Origin: Sitta carolinensis | Taxonomy: Eukaryota > Chordata > Aves > Passeriformes > Sittidae | Length of the DNA: 64,000 nt | NCBI GenBank assembly: GCA_032173965.1 | Contig: CM063284.1 | Coordinates: 102,610,410 to 102,674,409, forward strand | Direction of reading: 5' to 3' | Shown here: piece after piece, positions 12,677 through 27,000 of the stretch | Layout of the letters: each line of letters starts with the position of its first letter | Position numbering within the stretch: position 1 is the first letter of the stretch | Made by a program: the position numbers and the translations under genes | Notes under the pieces: model-generated | Told to the model about the DNA's origin: nothing | The model's input: the letters and a program-made list of their open reading frames with translations, nothing else | Databases searched by the model: none

Positions 12677-13771
12677 GAAGAAGGAGATGGTGCAGGGGAT
12701 AGAGGAATGGAGGAAAAAAATCAGCTAAAGGTCATGAAATAAAATGAGAAGGCAGAATTCTGCACCATTTGACAAAATGGGATAGAGGAGCTGAGAATCA
12801 GACATTCTCCAGCCTGAGCCCTGGCTCCACCCTTCTTCTGTGTGCTGGTCTGGTAACAACACACAGAGCAAGCATGACCCTGTTCACAGTGTTAATGGTA
12901 ATTTTTTGGGGTTTGATTTCATACAAGTGAAATAGAAAGATGCTGTGGAAAGTCTTCAGTGGCATTTCATACTGGAATGGACTGTCTGGTCCCCAGAGGT
13001 TCAAGTCTGCAAAATTTATTGGATCTGAGTCAACTGGCTCAGGGATCCAGGAGTCTGAAGGTATTTCTACAAAAGGTCTCTGAATCTCACTGCCAGCAGG
13101 AAATTCTCTGACTGATTTATTTACATCTACATTTTCATATCCAAGTTTGATGACAGCCATCTACTGACAATGAGGTTTATGGAGTGAACATAGATGGATA
13201 AACTGTCACACAAACTGACATCCACAGTTTTACTCATCTGATGATGGAAGCTGGCACTAACTCATCTGTGTGAATGAGAGCAGACAGCAGAGGGTGGAGA
13301 TGTATCGTGAGGGGCTGTTAAAGTTCCTGAACACAAACACAAGGAGTTCATAATTGATGAGGTAAAGATGTAAGAGCCAGATGGATTTCTACCACAGGGT
13401 CTTTTTTCACCCTCATTTATGTTCTCTTCTGTCGAAGTCTGCGGGAGTTGCTGGTGTCAATGATGCAGTGCTACCCTACCTAATACCTGTCGTGGCCGAA
13501 ACGTACCACTGCAACTGGAGCCCTCCTGCTGCAAACCCTATTCCCCAAGAAAGGACATGCAATCCTAACTCTATAAACAAGTACTACGGCAGTTCACAAA
13601 GAAACAAAGACTACAGAAAGCTGACCAATTATGAGTATCAATTTTTTGGTTTTGTTTGCAGCTTTTGATTAACTGTAAAATTACCGAAGTGAATGTTTCA
13701 GAATTTTAAAACTCACAGGTGAGCATTTTTATAGACCAACTTGTATCAACTGCAACTGATCAAACCTAATT
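12677..13771. other. sequence between LTR and CR1, unassigned
   Basis: Slightly GC-richer than its surroundings and with longer open frames than average on both strands. It holds the 120-codon minus-strand frame at 12798-13160 and a 95-codon plus-strand frame at 13381-13668. A very good plus-strand acceptor (ggttttgtttgcag) lies near 13660. Nothing recognisable as retroviral gag or pol follows the LTR. Confidence 0.45.
12798..13160 (-). other. unexplained 120-codon open frame
   Basis: An uninterrupted minus-strand frame starting MAVIKLGYENVDVNKSV, with an acidic, proline-containing middle (EIPSDSWIPEPVDSDPINF). It has no signal peptide, no membrane segment and no motif that I recognise. The composition is less cysteine- and phenylalanine-rich than chance frames nearby. 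The plus strand of the same DNA is also mostly open, with two stops, and begins with a short hydrophobic stretch (MTLFTVLMVIFWGL). It could be a decayed retroposed or retroviral-type sequence read on either strand, or chance. No promoter or splice context supports expression. Confidence 0.15.
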
Positions 13772-14055
13772 AATAGAGAATAGTTTGAATTGTAAGGGAC
13801 CTTAAAGATCGTGTCATTCCAACCCCCTTGCCACAGGGACACCCTACATTGGACCAGAGTGCTCAGGGATCCATTAAACCTCACCTTGAACACTACCAGG
13901 AATGGGGCATCCACAATTTTTCCTGGCAGAATGTTCCAGTGTCTAATCACCTTCATAGTAAAGAATTCTTCTAATTTCTTTCTTATAGCAAACTTAATAC
14001 TACACTCTTTCAATTTAAAGGCATTATCCCTTTTTCTATTTTCCAAGACAATTAT
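13772..14055 (-). mobile_element. CR1 LINE, ORF2 tail fragment
   Basis: A minus-strand CR1 fragment. Reading the minus strand from 14046 downward, the frame shows the tail typical of CR1 ORF2 proteins: DNAFKLKECSIKFAIRKK, then VIRHWNILPGKIVDAPFLVV, then FKVRFNGSLSTLV. The HWN-LP-VDAP-VFK spacing is diagnostic of the family. It is followed by the 3' UTR, with the 3' end at about 13772. The frame is unusually intact for a fragment but lacks the whole catalytic part. The plus-strand frame at 13811-14068 is its shadow. Confidence 0.94.
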
Positions 14056-17000
14056 ATATCATTACTAATTTGATATCTTTGTTACTCCAAACCCTTCAGA
14101 GTTATTGTATTATTTACCACTCTGTGTAGATATTAAGATACAAAGAAAAGTTTTTTCATCAAAATACAGAATTACATGCATTTTAATTCAAACTATGAAG
14201 GGATCAGGGACAGGTCAAGAAAATGCAATACCACCCATTTATTTCTGCTTTAAGAGGAGTCCAGTAATGAAAGTGGTACTGGCACCATGCAGCTGCAGCA
14301 CTGTTACCTGAAGAGGATTCCCAACATATTGAACTGCAAAAATACCAATGTAGCCATTCACTTCTCAGCTCTCAAAAAGCCATTATTTACGTTACTAACT
14401 GACCACCTCTCTATTATAGAGTAACAGTAACTATATAAGCTAATTCTTCCCATACTAAGGAAGGCAGCCAAGAAAAATAAGATGTGTGACCCTACAAGAA
14501 GTCTCTTGCCACTATCAACTGGAATAGCTAAAATAACTAAAATTACACAAGTTGTCTGATCTTAACTCATAAAGTCAAAAGGAATAATTCAGTCCCTTGT
14601 TCTCTTGACTGAGTTGGAGTACTCGATTTTATGTTAACTGAATAACTTACTTTCCACCATCTGCTCTAACTACAAATAGAAGGCAATGCTTCAAAAGAAG
14701 CAAAGATCAGACAATGCAATTGATTTAAAAATTAGTTTAAGCTCTTTGTCATGTTTGAAAAAACTATGACAACTTAAGGCTGCTGTCATTCACAGAAACA
14801 CTGTGAAAATAACAAATTAGAGTGGCCAAAATTAATTTTAAATGAAGAAATATATTAAGATATTTTTTCTCTTTTTCTGTAGTCCTTTTCACAAATGCTG
14901 AGTGGCAACATGGACATTGCCTACTCCAGCTACTGCAAAACAGAGAAAGAGCTGTAATAAATTTTGCACTTGTTCTAGAGAGGTTAGAGGATTGAGTCCT
15001 TATCTTAAACACCAAACATGATTAATTTGATTCAACGGGACTACTCGCATTAGCAAAACCATTTGTATATGTGCCTGTTTGCAGAGTAAGACCTAAAGCA
15101 ATTTTGTTCTCCTTGACGTTCTCTCATGCAGAGGCCTTTTATTTTCCATACATGACACTCATATTTTATACATGGCAGCCTGGAGAGCACCACTTTCATC
15201 AACCTCGGCACCCTTCTAAAATCCTGTAATGCACTCAAGCTTATGTTGGAATATGGCAGGTCTGTATTCTGCACTTGAAATAAAGGGGGAAGTTGTTGTT
15301 TGAAAACACAACTGAGAGGAGTGAAATAAAATGTATCATTTGTTGAAAAAATAGAAACACACAAGATTCATGCATCTTTCATGGTTTTATACCACAAGAC
15401 AACAATTGTAAAGTACACATATATTGCATGAGCCAGACTCAGATAATTTAGGATTAAAATCTGAATAAAAATAAGTAAAATAATTATCTGAATAAGCAAA
15501 CATTAATAGGAAGTAATTTCCTTCATTTTCACTTCTCTGGATAATTATACCTGTGGGCTATTATGAATAATTTATGAGATGGCATTCGGTTTACATGTAG
15601 CCCTGAAAGTCTATGCATTTATAATATGATCATTCCAAATAATTCTGGGGCAAGCCATGCCTGGTAAGTGACTTCTGCACAAACAGTCTTTCAGCCTTAG
15701 GATACTTCAGGCTTCTCTTAACGGAGCAATGCACTTCGCAAAGAAAGAAAAAAAGGAAAAGTATTCTTAGTTTATTTAAATCTCTCTCCTGCAAGTGGCA
15801 TTCAATAATTCATTAAAATCCTGTAACTCCAAACTTCCCTTAAGCTTTGTGAAATATTGACTAACTACTTTATATATTGATCTTTACAAAGATTAAATTT
15901 TTAAGGCACTTGAGATTAAATTGTGGTAAGGGCAAGATCTTCCTTTTCCCAGCAGCAAATTATGTTGTGCAGCCCAAGCCCAAACCATTCTGAGCACCCT
16001 GAGTTTTAGGAGTACAACATTGTTTCAAGAACAAAAAAGCAAGTCATAATTCCAGCATAATATTTCTTGACACAGTGGAATATATGGGGGCCATTTAAAA
16101 CAATTATATACCATTCTATTGAAAATCCTAGTGGCCAAGAAATAGTTCATTGTACACATACTAAAAAAACCCCCCAAGAATATGAAAAAAATACTTCCTT
16201 TTTTTTGGACACTGTGAATTTTAGTCTTGAACAAAGATGAAAAAGGCACTTGCATGAATACAATAGGACTACACATTCTTTCCTCTCAAGATCACTGTGC
16301 AGATTTGTAAACACATAGTACTTTGTCTTCCAGCATAAGTAAACTATATTTAATGATTAGAGGACTAATGTATGAAGAGATAAACTAGAACAAAAGACAT
16401 TCTGCAAAAGACAATTCAGTCTTTATGCATAAATTAGCCATTCACAATACTGGCGCCTTGCAACAAATTTTGGCCTTTAAAGCAAAATTTTTGTAGCTTT
16501 CTTTGTTTCCAACACATTTACTGGTTTTCTATAGCACATTTTACTCTTTCCTTTTCAAGATGCAGTGGAAATAATAACACAACAACAGAAACTAAGTATT
16601 TCAAGGCCTGTTAAGTTATTTATGAATTCTTCTCCACTTAAACTATGTATCTACAAAATATGCCTATTGTATTCCTGTACCCTTTAAATACAGAGATTGG
16701 GGTTTGTTGTTTTATCCATATTTCACTATTATATCTGAACTTATCTTCGAAGTACACTACAATGTTCCTTAGAAATTAAAAAAAAAGAAACGTTCCTGAC
16801 AACCATCAAAGCACTGACATAGCTCCCTCTTCCACCCACTATATTTTGCTAATTATATCTCAACATCTCAGCTCTCTCAAGACAGAGAAGGAAGCAGATG
16901 ACACTGTCAGTATACCGGGCAAAAGAGTTAAGGGAAAGAGAACATAAGCAACCAAGGGAACCCCATGAGGGAGGAGAATCAAGAGATGCTAAATTTTGTA

Positions 17001-18915
17001 GCAACTACCAAAACCCAGTTCAATTGTATGTAAAGATGTAAAGATGACATGTGGTTCAAAGCTGCTCTGCAGCCGTTGTATGCCAAGAACTACCATGTGC
17101 ATTCCTTCTGTGAAGAAAAAGGGTGGTTTGGACACAAATTTGGCATCAAAGATGTGAGAAGAAAAAATGCCAGTTCAAAATAACACAGAAAAGACTGAGA
17201 AGTCTCCTCTTAAAATAACTTCCCTTGTATTTAACATCCTCCATCTCCTGCTACTGCATACTTTTGCCTCTTTCCAACAAAAACATGACCTTTTGAGCTT
17301 GGACTTCTGCATGTCTCATACCTTCTCTTTTCAAGATCTTCCAGTAATACTAAGAATCTCATCTACCTCCATCCAGAGCCACTCTCAATCTCATTGCAGT
17401 TTAAATTACTGAGAACATACCAAAAATAGTGTTTTTTATAAACAGTGTTGGCACCACATCAGTAATAAAACTTTGTAACCCTTAGCCCTGCCTGGAAAGG
17501 GCATTGAGCAATATCTACCCTACTTGGAATCTGTTGATATATTTGAGAAGTACATCAACTTCCTTTTTGAAAAAGTAAAGGTCACTGGCCAGAGAACATG
17601 ATTCCAGATGTCCTTTCTTGACTTTATTGTTTTCCATTTTGCTGCAAGAGTGATAACATATAAAATTTTCCTTCCATAACGTATGTTACATCATATCCAA
17701 CCATATGCTTAAGTTACGTGTAATGCTGAAGCACACTATCTAGTTTCATAATCAAAGCTGTAGTATCCTCTTCATCATAAGTGAAAACATTCAGGATTCT
17801 TAATATAGAGACTCATTCAAGGAAGCAAAGAGGAGAAACAAACAGAGCTACACAGATTTATTTGTGATACAAATGAGGAAAAACAAGTTCATTTTGAATG
17901 GGGGGAAGAGCAGAAAAACCTAACATTCTGCTTTAGTTCTGAACCAGCTATGCAGGTGATCAGATTAACCCACCCTTCCCTGGTATCTATTGCCAATGCC
18001 ACACCAGAAGAAAATCTTCTCACTATCAGTTATACACCTGTAATAGATAGAACAAATTTCTGTGGGCCAGATATCCCTGCATATTACTTTAATGCATGAG
18101 AAGGAGAGAGAGCATGCTGCTCCATGTAGTGATTCTCATGACAATATACCTTAGATGATTTCATACCCTCCTAGCAGAAAGGGCACTTCAACAGGAGAAA
18201 TGGTAAGACCAAAAAAACACCACGACAAATCATATCCTAGGAAAGGCCAGGATAAAAAGAGTACAAAACACCAAAATGATTCAGAGAAATTTGGCTTAAT
18301 TTTAAGTGAATGCCGGCTGTTTTATGTAGTTATAAAAAAAAACTCAAACAAACACAATGCAGCATCCTCCTCTATTGCCTTGTACTTACAGCTGAAATAA
18401 GTAACATTTGATATCAAGCATTTTCTATTTTATAGGACACAGATAGCCCCAAACAGTAAGCAAGTTCTTACTGAATAAGTGGGCCTTCAAGAAATTCATC
18501 AATCTTTAAACCTACTCACCTATTGTATTGTATGTGAACCTATTTCACATGAAAAACTCCAGTAAACTGGATCATCATTTCTTATTATATTTTCCCCCTG
18601 AAAAAAAGTGTTGTCCAGTCTCCGACTACCTATGCAAGAAATCACAAGGAAGCAGGGTGATATCAGAATGCATAGAGATACTCTGAGTCCTGAAGACCCA
18701 GTTAAGTGCCAGTCATTGGTGAAGCATATTCAGGAAAGACAAGCCAGCTCCTGAAATAAGCCACAAATTGGTAGCAAAAGCCAACAAGTTTTTGGATTTG
18801 AAGCATGGTAACGCCCAACAAAAATAAGATGAAGGCTGCTTTAATATTCACATGTAACTTTTGTCTTCCAAACAGGGAACTATTTAAGAAGGCAGTTAGA
18901 GGGTATATCAGTCTA

Positions 18916-18963
18916 GCATGGGGTACTGAGATTCATTTATTTGCATGGGGTACTGAGATTCAT
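18916..18963 (+). repeat. two-copy tandem duplication, 27-bp period
   Basis: The 21-mer GCATGGGGTACTGAGATTCAT occurs at 18916-18936 and again, identically, at 18943-18963, separated by TTATTT. The period of 27 is a multiple of three, so the surrounding plus-strand open frame (18805-19038) carries AWGTEIH twice. Identity of the two copies points to a recent slippage or duplication event. Confidence 0.95.
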
Positions 18964-20264
18964 GTGCCTACAGGAAAATACTATCCTTCAAACTTTCTTG
19001 GAAGTATAAACCAACACAAATTTTTGCTACCTCCTTAAGAATTCAGAATAATGTTTTTGGCAGAGACTGGTTTTGTTTTCTTGTTCAGGTATTTTTCATT
19101 TAAGAGAGTAATTTGTAAATCTCTACATTCTCAAAATTAAACACAAACACGCAGGTTCAAGAGAATCATGGTTGCCTGACTGATGCATCTATGATTAAGC
19201 AAATATCCTGCCCTTGTTTCCTCATTTAAAGATAAATATGCCTTAAAGCAGAGGAAAAAACATCTAGTAGACAAGAAAATTCTTTTAATTCATGTTTGTA
19301 AGGAAGCAAAGAAGAAATGCTTAAGGGAGGATATATTTTAAAGCAAAAGACAGTCAACACAAAAAAGGTTTGACACATTTATGGCATGCAGTATTTTACT
19401 ACATAAATACTCAGAACTAAAGCAGCAAATAATTTACCAAAAGAAATCCAGATTTTCCACATGGGAACCTGGTGCTGTGTCACCATATATGAAGTCTAAA
19501 TCCTATCATGTACTCCTCCTCAGAGTACAAATGTCTGGAATAATACAATCTGAAATAAGTAATTATTTTAATGCAATAAGAAATATCTGCAAAACTCTTG
19601 CTAGGCACTCTGTACTTCAAATTGTCTATTAAAAAGGAAAGCTCACTTATCTAGAGATCAGTCTTTCAAATTAATACCTTTTATGTTCTAAATAATGTAT
19701 TGTAGCTAAGTAGCAGAGAAATTGGAAAATTTATAAGTAACATTATAGATGATTATAAAAAATTAACTTTTCCTTTTTTTTCTTAAAGGATCTGACATGC
19801 TATTCGTTTTTAACTCTCGGCAAAGCATCTGCAAATGCTCATGATACTCCATTTTATACTTTACAATTAACAGCTTTTCTGCATTAATACTAAACATGCA
19901 GTAGCATTATCCTTTTGGGAACATATATGATTTTACATGTAGTCTCTATTCATAAAATAAAGCTGGAGAACCAAATCTGTCACAGTGGTCAGGAGAGCTT
20001 CATAACTCAGTGTAATGAGTTTCTCAATATAATAACAGACTTTATGAGTATTTTCATATTTTCCAGAACAGTGGATTATAGATAAATGAAAGATGTACAA
20101 GTCTGCAATAACTATACAAAGGCCAAACCTTTCTGTGTCTTTACAATTTGTCCCATGGCAGCTCAATGTACAAGAAGATTAAACAGCATAAATATACAGA
20201 CACCCGAGAATAAAGATCTAGCCAGACTGATATATTTTGGCATATAACTTCCCCACAAAGAAAG

Positions 20265-20305
<41 letters not shown>
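20265..20305 (+). repeat. A homopolymer, 41 nt
   Basis: An uninterrupted run of A. No retroposed gene body is visible upstream, so it is not an obvious poly(A) tail. Length is likely to vary between individuals and between reads. Confidence 0.97.
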
Positions 20306-20308
<3 letters not shown>

Positions 20309-21743
20309 TTAACTTTATTGTGTTGTATACAAGGAAAGAAGAACTACATCTTGCAGGAAGAAAAAAAAAAAGAGAAAAAAACCCCCAACCAACCAAAAAA
20401 CCATGACCAAAAAACTCAAAAAGCCAAACCCAAGGAGCTTAAGCTTTTCTCACATTATTTCTTAAGATGTAACCCTGTTAGACTCAAGCAGTCTACAATG
20501 ATAGAAGGCAAGAAAGCAAACATTTTTGTCCTATAAAGCCAATATAGCTCTTGATAATACTTGAGTAAATGAGCCAGCACTGCCAAGTCCTTCAGCAATC
20601 AAAGTATGCAGTGAATGAGCTTCTTTTGCTTCCCATTATTTTCAACAATACAAAACAACACAAAAGCTCACACATTCACTTTATGAATGAACAGGGTACA
20701 GTTTGTCTGGTCCTCAGCTTGCAGATGGACCCCTCAGCTTAAATGAAATTCTAAAACTTGGTTTAAGTTCCTCTGAACTGCATCAAAACAGTACACTATC
20801 ACAGCTCCATAAACTGTTCTACACCACACACTGAAGCACCTGCAGGAGAAGAAGCAGAACACCAGAAGTCTTGTTTTCTTTTAATTCACCCATATCACTG
20901 CCATTTCTACCTTCAGTGGGTTTGAATAGAAAAAAATTATTTCCTTATTCCAAGGGACTACTTTCCTTCCCTTTTCCAATTATGACTTCAACAACACACC
21001 CATATCCAAAACATGGGGTAGACTACTTGACTGTAGATTCCTAATGGGTTCAGGATTTTTGATAATGGTACTGTGATCACAGTAAACTCAGAAAATAATT
21101 ACAGAGCAATAAATTAAACACCTGCACATTCTTGGGTATTCATGCTTCATTAAAACACAAGGAAAAAACTCCAAACACACAAACAAAACCAAAACAAACA
21201 AAATGAATCAAACCCCCAGCATTTGATCCTGAATGATAGTTGCCTAAGGTCAATGTCAATTAAATCTTAAGTATTCCTTTCACAGTCCAGCTGTTGAGAC
21301 TCCTATGTAATTTTGGTAGAATAAAGAGCATATAAAATGAGTACTAGTGCTTGTATTTGTATTCTGTCATTCTCTATTAGTGTTGTGTACAGAAAACAAG
21401 ACCCAAACAGTTCGTGATGAGTGAGGTGAAGAAGGGAAATGAAAATGTCAAATGCAGGAAGAAACTGTTAAATGGCACCAAATGCCTGGGTGAGGTGTTT
21501 GTCTACCCATGTGCTGCTTGTCTTTCCCAATCTATCATCAGAAAGGACAAGGAACCTCAGGAGGAATGAATGTCCTAAGTCAGAAGGATGGAGTGGGCTA
21601 CATCCCTCACTGCCTCAGGCAACAGCATGGCTTACCCTAAACTGTCAGTTTATGGTCTTCACTGCAATCTGCCGCCTGTCAATGTAAAATTCAGAAATTG
21701 AAATCCAACGTGGCTTGTAGCCTTCAAAAATAAAGACTATACC

Positions 21744-21760
21744 CACACACACACACACAC
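21744..21760 (+). repeat. (CA)n microsatellite
   Basis: About eight CA units followed by a C-rich stretch. Confidence 0.95.
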
Positions 21761-23977
21761 CGCCCCCCAAAAAATGACAGAACAATGATTATAGACATTT
21801 TCAGGGAGATCACAGCATGGGAGGGGACACACATTCAAGTACACCAACTTGTCCCATTTTTTATGCAGATTGATGCTGAGAGATAAAAAACTGACTGGAA
21901 ACAGCTGGCCCAAATGACCATTTGACCATGAAAGAGTAACATAGGCTAAAATTTGAAAAAAAGTCCTAATGGAAATGTAAAAGAGAGAAGCAGCACTGCC
22001 ATTACTGTCATTAAGAAAGGACTGGAATAACAGAAGCTGATCAAAATAGTCAAAAATTACCAAAGACAGAGAAACATGCTTAAGTTTCTACATGTCATTT
22101 CATCTCTCCTGCTTCATAATAAGCAATGAGATGAGATGAGATAGGAGGCAAGCTAACAAGTAGCACACTTGTCCTTGATGAGCAACAAGTCTGAATGAAA
22201 CACCACAGGCTTACTTCTAAGAATAGCAGCATCATGAGCACATGATGATAAGCAGTTTATCCTAGTTCTTGTCTGGTTTTTGTTTGGTTTTTTTCAAGTA
22301 TTTTTCTTCTTACATGTGATGCTGGGTGTCTGAGCATGTTACAAACAGAAGAGGTATACATGAGTGTTAAATTCAGAATGGCTGTTTCTCTTTTACATCA
22401 TGAAAGCATACTAAGAGGATTATATCCTACTTCACCAAACAATAGTGATTTAGAGTTTATTTTGTTAAATCTTTCTTATAAGTGAGGATTTTAAAGAGTA
22501 TTTTTACATTTTCTAAGAATAATTTAGAAATGAAGGCACATTATTAATATTAAATAGTGCAGAATGTTTATAATAGTAACAGAAATGTTGTGATCCCTTG
22601 GTCATCCATAGACACTAAGCCAAAGCCCAGATATGACAGTATTTTATTAGGAGACCCTAAAATTCACAACCGTTTATTGTAGTCTATGTCATACTGGAGT
22701 CTTGCACTGAATTTTATTATAGAGAGTTAATTTATTATCAAGAGTCCTCATTAAGTACACAGTTAATTAATTAAATCAACTACATTTTATTTAAGATCTC
22801 CAGTAAAGACTTGCACTCATGGACAGTTTACAACTTGATAAATAACATTACATAGCTTGTACAGTCAGAAAAAAAAAACAATAACACAAAGATTTGTAAA
22901 TTTTATATTCAGAAGCACCCCAGATCTACTACTTATTTTACTTCACGCATCCAGGCTATCATTCAATTAAATGTCAGCACAGTAAAATCATAGTTTAAAG
23001 CATCTGAGACCTGAAGTCTACATCCACATGACAAGGATGAATGTTGTAATCTTTTGGGTTTTATATGCAACATATTTAAAACTAGATACTGTGATATAAC
23101 AGAGTGTACTGCTACTCCAGCAGAACTAGCATCCTCTTCTCATAACTGATCACCAGAGCCCAGGCAAGCATATGCTGGTAATTTATGAACAGACAATGCA
23201 GGTGAGAGGGAATGCTGAAAACGCACCAGTTCTGGCAATTCATGCCCAATTTGCCAGATGCTTTAAGCAGGAATCAAAACAACCTGTACCCAGAACAATC
23301 TTTGCTGTCTTAAGGGCGACTGCATCAGAATCAACAAGATTTTTTTAACAGCCTCCAGAACCTTAAGTCATTGTTGGCATAGGTTACACCTTGGCAAAGG
23401 GGCATGCTTTTAGGCTGATACAGACCTCAAAAGCTGACTCTGTAATTCTGACAGGATTCTGTGCCAAGTCAGGCCATGTTTTCACCTTCTCCCCTACATG
23501 ATAAGCACAGCTTCCAACTTAATATCCATATATAAACAGGAAATAAAACAGTTGGTGGAAGACTGTCTCACAGCATGAATATCTGTTCTGGATTCCTCTA
23601 ATGGTGTTGTTTAGTACAAGCCTGAAAAAAAAGCTTCGTTTGTCAATATATGTATTACTGCAAGAATTTTCAACCTATTTATAGGTATTAAAAGACGTAG
23701 AAACTGCTTAAGTGGAAAGTAATTCAAAGAAAAGGCTTTTTGCACTATTATTCCTATTATTTGATCCCATCAGGAAATAGCAGAGGAAGATGGAGATTGC
23801 AAATTTTCTTTTTTTTTTTTGTTCAATTAGAGCTTTTCCATTTTTAAATGCAAATTATCCCAATATCTTGAATTGTAGCCCTTATAGCCTGTAAGATAAA
23901 TACAGTGTGTGTATCTTTATCCATCTCCATCCTCACCTCTCAATAATTAGGTGAGATACCAAGTAACACCATCATAT

Positions 23978-24062
23978 ATCACAGAATACCCTGATGTGGA
24001 AGCAACCCAGACTCATCAAGTCAAACTCCTACATGAAAGTCTCATACAGGGATTGAACCCTT
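23978..24062 (-). mobile_element. short CR1 3' remnant
   Basis: The plus strand reads atcacagaataccctgatg, then an actcatcaagtcaaactcct stretch and cagggattgaaccc. These match the complement of the 3' end of a CR1 subfamily, in which the text is close to TCATCGAGTCCAACTCC and GGGATTGAACCC. The piece is short and diverged and no coding part remains. A C-run followed by an A-rich stretch (about 24074-24106) lies immediately after it. Confidence 0.6.
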
Positions 24063-27000
24063 TCTTCCTGCCCACCCCCCCCCCAAAAACAAAAACAAAA
24101 AAAAATTTATCCACCTTCTAAACTCCCCAGTCGCTGACAGTTCACAGGATGGAGTGTTTGGCCTTTTAGCAGCCCCTCTACTTCTCACTGCCTCTGTCTC
24201 CTCCCAGGTCTCTGCTTTTGCACAAGCACACATAGCAAAATACGGCATGTAAGGAATAACATTTAGGGGAAGAACCTCTGCGAAGAGACTTCTAAGGAAA
24301 AAATAATTTTTAAGGAATCCCCCAAAAGTGCCTTAATATGCACTTTCACAAAACAAGAGCAAACATAGTAACAAAGTGAGGTCTGCCATTCTATCTCCAT
24401 CAGCACGATATTCTCTGTGGTTAAGAAGGGAGAGAAACAGCACAGGGGCCCTAGAGGGAGAAGAAGCAGCCTCGGTGACTTATGACATAAGATTTCTCTC
24501 CTAGCAGGACTAATCTCCATTTACTCTACTAGGATGTAGCTTCATCTACAGCAGGGGATTATTGATTCACCATCCATCAGAGACAAATTTAATTTTTTAT
24601 TTTTTTTTTTAAGCCAAATAGCTTTGAAGATAGAGTTCTGCTGGATGCATGCAATAAGATTGCTTCTTATTTAGTGACTTATTCCTGGGTCCAGAAATAA
24701 CATCCCAAATTTAAAAGTAATTCACCCTCACCCTCATCCCCCCATAACTATATATCTGTCTTAACAATACGATCATCATTGACCACAGGTCAGATTGCCT
24801 CAGGTCAGGTGAATTTGCAATGATCCTATGATATAAAAATAATTAAATTTGAAGGGAAGAGAAAGCCCCATAAGATATCTGTGAAAGACAAACCACTCAG
24901 TCTTTCCTTTTAACTCCAATAATCATAGACAGAGAGACTCACTCTCAAAACAGCCCTGGTTTTCTAGATGAAAAAGGGGACTCTCATCTCTGGCCCCAGA
25001 ATGCCAATCAACAAAGCAAAGGAAGGCTTTCAAACAGCTACATGAGGAAATGCAGCTTTTTTATTCATCCCAGTGAAAATCAATCACAATGCTTTTTTCA
25101 GTATATGCAGATTCTGATTATAAAAATATTCTGCTGGGATATTTGCCTAATTTTTTTTTTTTTGTAATAAATTATTATCAACCCACTAGTCTTCAAGCCT
25201 GGATCATCTCTCCAAAGCTGCAGCTAAGGGTTCCTATTAGGAAAACTACAGCCAGTGAGTGCATAAGGGCACACATTAACAGACACAAAACTGAAAATGT
25301 ACCCATACCAATTATAAATTTGAATTCACCATGGTGTTGCTTTTACCCCAGCAGCTCTGATAAGTTGCTCAAGGTTCTAGTTAATAAAAGGTCACTCTGT
25401 AGCATTTTTCCCCTTATTTTTTAATGTCAAAGAAATCCCCAGGGCTCTTGCACGTTGCTCTGAAAATGCCATAACACAGAATGGAGGAGAACAGCTCTTG
25501 GGTTGGGGTAGGCATCTTGAGAATCCAAACCCTCTTGGTCCCCAAGGTGACAGTGAAGATGAATTCACTGTACAGACTCATGCAGACAGACAGAGCTACT
25601 GAGGACTATGACAGTCTGCTCTCAGTGCCCTCATGCAAAATCTGCAGAATGAACACCGCTTTTCCTTCTACCTCTTTGTAGCGTACACTAACCATCTAGT
25701 GTTTCACCAAGTGGAAAATGATGGGCAGAAGAGCTGGAGAGGTCAAGGGCTGAAAGAACACAATTAGACCAGAATCATTCAAAAAGAGTAATTTGGAAGA
25801 CAAGTAATTCAGCACAATAAACTAATCACTTCCAGACTGAAAAGTCTCACAGAATAAAACAACTAGAGTGCTATATGGAAACACCACACATCAGGAAGAC
25901 TGTAATTACTCTCTGAAGAAATTACAGAAGGAGATTACAACAAGAAAAAATGAATTAGAAGATAAAAGTCAGCAAGTTTAAAGATTAAAATCACTACTTT
26001 TTGCAGAAGGAAGAAAACTTAAACTTATATATATTAACAGTAACAGAAGGTGGTTATTCAAAAATACGGAATACATAAAACTGGACATCATAGCTGGCAC
26101 GTGTCTAATCCACTCCAGTTTACACTTACTACTCCTTCCTATATCCTCCCACTAAGGGCAAGAAAAAAATCCACACACAACAAAAAGAAAGCATTTCAGA
26201 GTCAAGTTAGAAAGGCAACTTAGGAACTATATCCAAGTCTGCTTTGTGCTTCACATCATCATGGTCAAATAATAATACCCATTTTTCCTTATATTGCAAA
26301 CACTAAAATAACCATCCATATCTGTCTCTCCTCCACGTTAGACAGCTGATCCAGAAAGCACAATAAGAAATCACTTTAAAGTTTTGCAGAACGCCACAGC
26401 CCATATACCAGAAAAGGCAGCTACACTGGCTACCTATGGCACTAACACAATTCCAGAGTAGACTGACCTTTATTTATCTGAAACTTCCCCCTTCTTTAAA
26501 AGGGACTTAAATCACACTACTGCAGGTACAGTACGTGTGATGCTACAGCTGGAGCTCCAGGTATACAACAGATGAATGATTAACACAGTACTTCTAATTT
26601 TCTAGGCATATTACAAAGTTATCATTAGCCCAAAGCACAAAAGAAAAAGATTTTCACTATGAAATTATTTTTTTTGCATTTATTACCACTGGCAAGAAGT
26701 TCACATTAATGGTCAATTTTTACACCATAAGCATATAATTAAAATTAATAAATATATCTTTGCTGAATGGAGCTCCCTCATGTCAGACAGCCACCTGTCT
26801 TTATTCAATTACCTTCCCGTGTTTTGGGCGTTTTTTTTATATTGTCCAAGTTTTTAATGACCACGTTTATTCCAGTAGGGTTCTGATTTGAAATATCTTT
26901 AGGTCTACCTTTAAAAAGTAACTTGCCTGTCAATAAAAATTTCTGCAGAAGTAAAGCCATTACACCCAGTCTAACTATTCAGAAGTGCAGAGTACCACGA

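Larger units (their letters stand above)
14056..23977. other. unassigned AT-rich sequence
   Basis: Nearly 10 kb without a recognisable gene. It contains the tandem duplication at 18916-18963, the 41-nt A run at 20265-20305 and a CA microsatellite at 21744-21760. Splice-like pairs occur but are unconvincing: minus-strand 14651-14669, and plus-strand 18175-18202 just upstream of gtaagacc. Open frames at 20163-20396 and 20237-20536 are products of the A run. Confidence 0.5.

Noticed and set aside
14651..14669. Minus-strand 19-nt segment between a strong acceptor and a gtaagttatt donor
   Set aside because: Too short to judge, length not a multiple of three, and no neighbouring exon in phase.
20163..20536. 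Open frames on both strands over the 41-nt A run
   Set aside because: Poly-K and poly-F products of a homopolymer.
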